From Aeromicrobium sp. Leaf350 (GTDB taxonomy: Bacteria; Actinomycetota; Actinomycetes; Propionibacteriales; Nocardioidaceae), in assembly GCF_916858655.1 (NCBI RefSeq), contig NZ_CAKASL010000001.1, forward strand, positions 558,001 to 622,000: a stretch of DNA of 64,000 bases, given 5' to 3'. The position numbers and the translations under genes are program-made. This document shows positions 60,524 to 64,000 of this stretch, piece by piece (position 1 is the first letter of the stretch; each line of letters begins with the position of its first letter). The notes below the pieces were generated by a model that saw only the letters and a list, made by a program, of their open reading frames with translations, was not told where the DNA came from and did not search any database.

Positions 60524-61566
60524 GCCGGGCGGACGAAGCCGGAGCGCTCGTAGACGAGCTCGAGGGTGGGAGCCGCGACCTCGCGGGCGCGCGCGGCGCC
60601 GGCGGCGAGGACGCGGTCGAGCTCGCCCTTGTCGTCCAGCAGCTCACGGGTGCGGTCGCCGAACGCTCCGACGAAGTCGGCCAGGAGGTCACCGAGCGCC
60701 ACCTTGAGGTGGCCGTACTGCTGACCCTCGTACTCCGCGACCACGTCGTCGATCGTGCGACCGGTGAGCGCCGAGTAGATCGAGAGCAGGTTGGCGATGC
60801 CCGGCTTCGTGGCCGGGTCGTAGACGATCTCGGACCCGGAGTCGGTGACCGCCGACCGCACCTTCTTGGCGACCTGCTTCGGGGTGTCGGTCAGGTCGAC
60901 GACGCCCGCGTGGGAGGCGTTGGAGCCGCTCATCTTCGACGTCGGGTCCTGCAGGTCGTAGATCTTCGCGGTCGCCTTCACGATGTGCGCCTCCGGCACC
61001 GTGAACGTCTCGCCGAAGCGGTGGTTGAACCGCTGCGCGAGGTTGCGGGTCAGCTCGACGTGCTGGCGCTGGTCCTCGCCCACCGGGACCTTGTCGGCCT
61101 GGTAGACGAGGATGTCGGCCGCCATGAGGATCGGGTAGGTGAACAGGCCGACGCTGGCGTTGTCGGTGCCGCTGCGGGACGACTTGTCCTTGAACTGCGT
61201 CATGCGGCCGGCCTCGCCGAAGCCCGTGATGCCGTTCAGCACCCACGCGAGCTGCGCGTGCTCGGGCACATGGCTCTGCACGAACAGGGCGCTGCGCTCG
61301 GGGTCGACCCCCGAGGCCAGCATCTGGGCGGCCGCGACGTACGTCCGCTCCCGCAGGAGCGCCGGGTCGTAGTCGACCGTGATCGCGTGCAGGTCGGGGA
61401 TGAAGTAGAACGCCTCGAACTCGTCCTGGAGCGCGACCCACTGCCGGAAGGCACCGAAGTAGTTGCCCAGGTGGTACGAGTCAGCGGTCGGCTGAGCACC
61501 GGACAGCGCACGCGGCCGTCGATCGGAGCGCTCTGTGCCAGACCGAGAGGGGGAAGCGTCGGACAT
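60520..61566 (-). CDS. trpS: Tryptophanyl-tRNA synthetase
   Basis: Charges tRNA-Trp with tryptophan. The 348-residue class I synthetase has [21 protein letters not shown], with the HxGN form of the HIGH motif, and [10 protein letters not shown] as the KMSKS motif, both as in bacterial Trp[17 protein letters not shown] is also conserved. The ATG at 61566 gives the shortest start consistent with the family; ATGs at 61575 and 61578 add three or four residues. It is followed by the RNA-ligase-like gene and divergent from galK. Confidence 0.96.
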   Translation of the reverse strand: MSDASPSRSGTERSDRRPRALSGAQPTADSYHLGNYFGAFRQWVALQDEFEAFYFIPDLHAITVDYDPALLRERTYVAAAQMLASGVDPERSALFVQSHVPEHAQLAWVLNGITGFGEAGRMTQFKDKSSRSGTDNASVGLFTYPILMAADILVYQADKVPVGEDQRQHVELTRNLAQRFNHRFGETFTVPEAHIVKATAKIYDLQDPTSKMSGSNASHAGVVDLTDTPKQVAKKVRSAVTDSGSEIVYDPATKPGIANLLSIYSALTGRTIDDVVAEYEGQQYGHLKVALGDLLADFVGAFGDRTRELLDDKGELDRVLAAGAARAREVAAPTLELVYERSGFVRPA

Positions 61567-61626
61567 GGCCAGCATCATGCCAGCACGCCTGGGGACGGCA
61601 TCCACGCCCCGGCCCGCCTCCTCGCC

Positions 61627-61632
61627 TAGGCT
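61627..61632 (+). promoter_or_regulatory. -10 hexamer of galK (leaderless)
   Basis: TAGGCT ends six bases before the first GTG of galK; no Shine-Dalgarno is present. Confidence 0.6.
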
Positions 61633-61638
61633 CGACCA

Positions 61639-62751
61639 GTGGTGAACACGGTGGCGGGCGCAGCGGTCGGGATCAAGCAGTGGCACGTGCCCGGTCGGGT
61701 CAACCTGATCGGTGAGCACCTCGACCACAACGGTGGCTTGACGCTCCCGTTCGCGATCGACCGCGGCACGACCGTCAAGGTCCGGCGCCGCGACGACGAC
61801 CGCGTCGCCGTGTGGAGCGGCGGCGAGCGGGCCGACTTCGCCACCTCCGTCGTGCCGGGCGAGGTCGACGGCTGGGCGGCCTACGTCGCCGGGGTGGTCT
61901 GGGCGCTCGGCCAGGCGGGCCACCGCGTGCCCGGGGCCGACGTCGTCGTGGAGTCGACCCTGCCCCAGGGCGCCGGGCTGGCGTCGTCGGCCGCTCTCAC
62001 GTGCGGCGTCGCGCTCGGGCTCGCCGACGTCGCAGGACTCGGACTCGACCGCGCCGTCGTCGCCGCCGTCGCGCAGCACGCCGAGAGCGGGTTCGTGGGC
62101 GTCCCGGTCGGACGCATGGACCAGCTCGCCGTCCTGCTCGGCCAGGCCGGGCACGCCGTGCTGATCGACCACCGCCCCGACCCGCCGACCACCACCGACG
62201 TCGTGCTCGACCCGGGAGCCGACGGGCTCGCGCTGGCACTCATCGACACGCGGGTGCACCACGCGCTCGCGGCAGGCGAGTACGCGGCACGCCGGGAGGA
62301 GTGCGGCGCTGCTGCGGCCGAGCTGGGCCTCGAGCACCTGGCGGCCGCCCCCGTCGACGCGGTCTTCCGCCTGAGCGACCCGACGCTGGTCAAGCGCACC
62401 CGCCACGTCATCACCGAGACCACCCGCGTGCGCGGCGCGGTCAAGGCGCTGAGCATCGGGGCCTGGTCGCAGCTCGGCGGGATGCTCACGTCGTCGCACG
62501 AGTCGCTGCGCGACGACTTCGAGGTGAGCTGCCCCGAGCTGGACCTCGCGGTCGAGGTCGCGCTCGAGCACGGCGCGCTCGGGGCACGGCTGACGGGCGG
62601 AGGCTTCGGGGGCAGCGTGGTCGCCCTGGTGCCCGCCGACCGCGCGGCCGCCATGGCCACCGCCGTCAAGGAGGCCTTCGTCGGTCGCACGTGGGCCGCG
62701 CCGGTCGTGGCTCCGGTCCGGCCCTCCGCTGGTGCCAGACTGGTCCCGTGA
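61639..62751 (+). CDS. galK: Galactokinase
   Basis: A GHMP kinase that phosphorylates galactose at C1. The 370-residue protein has [16 protein letters not shown] (the GalK signature, with LDHN for the usual TDYN), [14 protein letters not shown] for ATP and [13 protein letters not shown]. Two GTGs occur in a row at 61639 and 61642; the first is at the leaderless distance from TAGGCT. No other Leloir gene is nearby. The substitution in the signature may mean another sugar is used. Its stop overlaps the pheA GTG. Confidence 0.93.
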   Translation: MVNTVAGAAVGIKQWHVPGRVNLIGEHLDHNGGLTLPFAIDRGTTVKVRRRDDDRVAVWSGGERADFATSVVPGEVDGWAAYVAGVVWALGQAGHRVPGADVVVESTLPQGAGLASSAALTCGVALGLADVAGLGLDRAVVAAVAQHAESGFVGVPVGRMDQLAVLLGQAGHAVLIDHRPDPPTTTDVVLDPGADGLALALIDTRVHHALAAGEYAARREECGAAAAELGLEHLAAAPVDAVFRLSDPTLVKRTRHVITETTRVRGAVKALSIGAWSQLGGMLTSSHESLRDDFEVSCPELDLAVEVALEHGALGARLTGGGFGGSVVALVPADRAAAMATAVKEAFVGRTWAAPVVAPVRPSAGARLVP

Positions 62752-63602
62752 CTTCCAGCCCCGGCCACCGCCGCATCGCCTACCAGGGCGAGCCCGGAGC
62801 CAACTCCCACATCGTCTGCCAGCAGCACTACCCCGAGCTCGAGGCCATCGCCTGCGCCTCGTTCGAGGACGTGTTCGCGGCGGTGCGCTCGGGCGAGGCC
62901 GACCTGGCGATGATCCCGATCGACAACACGATCGCGGGCCGGGTGGCCGACATCCACCACTTCCTGCCCGACTCGGGGCTCCACATCGTCGCGGAGCACT
63001 TCCTGCGCATCCAGTTCCACCTGATGGCGGTGCCGGGCGCCAGCCTGGAGTCGATCCGCACGGTGCACAGCCACGTGCACGCGCTCGGTCAGTGCCGTCG
63101 CATCATCGGCCGGCTCGGCCTCACGACCGTGATCTCGGGCGACACCGCCGGCGCGGCCCGTGAGATCGCGGACGCCGCCGACCCCACGCAGGCGGCGATC
63201 GCCCCGCCGCTGGCTGCCGACATCTACGGCCTCGAGGTGCTCGCGTCCGACGTCGAGGACGAGGACCACAACACGACGCGCTTCGTCGTGCTGTCGCGCG
63301 AGGCCGTCGTGCCGGTCGCCGGGTCCGGACCGGTCGTCACGACCTTCGTGTTCAACGTCCGCAACCTCCCGGCGGCGCTGTACAAGGCGCTCGGCGGCTT
63401 CGCCACGAACGGCGTCAACATGACGAAGCTCGAGTCGTACATGGTCGGCGGCGCGTTCGCGGCGACCCAGTTCCTCGCCGAGGTCGACGGCCATCCCGAC
63501 GACCCGGGCCTGGCGCGGGCGCTGGAGGAGCTGACGTTCTTCACGACCGACGTCCGCGTGCTCGGCGTCTACCCCGCCGATGCCTCGCGGGCGACCCGCT
63601 GA
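62748..63602 (+). CDS. pheA: Prephenate dehydratase
   Basis: Converts prephenate to phenylpyruvate in phenylalanine synthesis. The 284-residue protein has the periplasmic-binding-like catalytic domain ([27 protein letters not shown], and NTTRFVVLS with the catalytic Thr-Arg) and a C-terminal ACT domain ([21 protein letters not shown]) expected to bind phenylalanine for feedback control. The GTG at 62748 overlaps the galK stop (GTGA). There is no chorismate mutase part. Confidence 0.95.
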   Translation: MTSSPGHRRIAYQGEPGANSHIVCQQHYPELEAIACASFEDVFAAVRSGEADLAMIPIDNTIAGRVADIHHFLPDSGLHIVAEHFLRIQFHLMAVPGASLESIRTVHSHVHALGQCRRIIGRLGLTTVISGDTAGAAREIADAADPTQAAIAPPLAADIYGLEVLASDVEDEDHNTTRFVVLSREAVVPVAGSGPVVTTFVFNVRNLPAALYKALGGFATNGVNMTKLESYMVGGAFAATQFLAEVDGHPDDPGLARALEELTFFTTDVRVLGVYPADASRATR

Positions 63603-63609
63603 TCCCGGT

Positions 63610-64000
63610 ATGAGCGAGCTCGCCTGGCCGCTGAGCGTGCCGGTCCTCAGCGACGGCACCGTGACGCTACGCGCCCACACCCCTGCCGACCTCGACGCGA
63701 TGCTCGAGACCGCGACCGATCCCGAGATGGTGCGCTGGACGTCCGTGCCCAACCCGTACGACCGGTCCCACGCCAAGCGCTTCCTGAGCGACGTCGTCGC
63801 GGCCGGCTGGGACTCCGGCGCACACCTCATGTGGGCGATCGAGGTGCTCGACGAGAACGGACACAGCCGCTTCGCCGGCGACGTCGCCGTGCGCGGACGC
63901 GGCGTCTCCGACATCGGCTTCTCCCTGCACCCCGAGGCCCGCGGCCAGGGCGTGATGACCGCGGCCGTGCGGCTCGCGGTCCAGCACTGCTTCGACTCCG
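63610..64000 (+). CDS. GNAT-family N-acetyltransferase (partial, cut by the window end)
   Basis: The first 130 residues of an acetyltransferase of the RimJ/RimL-like branch. They include VTLRAHTPADLDAMLETATDPEMVRWTSVP and the acetyl-CoA loop EARGQGVMTAAVRLAV. The ATG at 63610 lies 7 bases after the pheA stop. The C-terminus is outside the window. Members acetylate ribosomal proteins, antibiotics or small amines; the substrate cannot be told. Confidence 0.88.
   Translation, partial: MSELAWPLSVPVLSDGTVTLRAHTPADLDAMLETATDPEMVRWTSVPNPYDRSHAKRFLSDVVAAGWDSGAHLMWAIEVLDENGHSRFAGDVAVRGRGVSDIGFSLHPEARGQGVMTAAVRLAVQHCFDS

Overview
This window is a GC-rich, gene-dense bacterial chromosome segment from an actinobacterium, most likely in the Nocardioidaceae (Aeromicrobium/Nocardioides type). 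That placement is inferred from protein flavour, GTG starts, many leaderless promoters and gene order, not from a marker gene. The conserved genes follow, in order, the Mycobacterium tuberculosis stretch known as Rv3275c to Rv3319: purE, purK, PH-domain protein, birA, accD5, accE, maf, accA3, lpdA, purine nucleoside phosphorylase, a phosphohexomutase-family gene, add, deoA, cdd and sdh genes. Accessory blocks are inserted between them. No rRNA, tRNA, CRISPR array, insertion sequence, integrase or phage gene was seen. No gene-free stretch exceeds 300 bases; the largest are 11761-12012, 29253-29496, 40802-41030 and 20862-21084, and each holds repeats or regulatory sequence.

Layout. 1-8115: end of mqo, purEK, a class III adenylate cyclase with a PH-domain membrane protein, birA facing the acyl-CoA carboxylase genes accD5-accE, an unknown protein, maf and a small tudor-like protein. 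8124-11760: accessory module of an XRE regulator, a secreted von Willebrand A protein and a membrane Ser/Thr kinase. 12013-13788: accA3, the biotinylated partner of AccD5. 13852-19340: envelope genes (methyltransferase, polytopic membrane protein, PGRP-type amidase with repeats). 19488-20861: lpdA. 21085-29252: a heme-iron operon read right to left: a 1493-residue surface protein with two HtaA domains and Ig-like repeats, HmuT, HmuU, HmuV and heme oxygenase, under a DtxR/IdeR-like box. A TetR gene follows.

30141-50062 is dominated by nucleic-acid salvage. A secreted nuclease and 5'-nucleotidase would turn DNA/RNA into nucleosides. A BmpA-type ABC transporter would import them. Cdd, Add, DeoA and PNP would split them, a PGM2-like mutase would convert pentose-1-phosphates, and DeoC would feed central metabolism; a uridine-kinase-like gene lies nearby. 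A P450 and a CPBP protease are embedded in the same transcription unit. 50276-55514: M20 amidohydrolase, MFS exporter with MarR regulator, SRPBCC protein, CGNR regulator divergent from an EamA transporter. 55536-64000: sdhCAB with a divergent LysR gene, a 2'-5' RNA ligase-like gene, trpS, galK, pheA and a truncated GNAT gene.

The most unusual non-coding signals are two repeat families. One is a 115-bp element present at 2005-2119 and 53297-53411, built from four 22-bp units at an exact 31-bp period, two direct and two inverted. The other is a larger palindromic element at 11802-11911 and 40886-41026. About fifteen genes have a TANNNT-type -10 hexamer only 6-8 bases before the start codon, so leaderless mRNAs appear to be common here.
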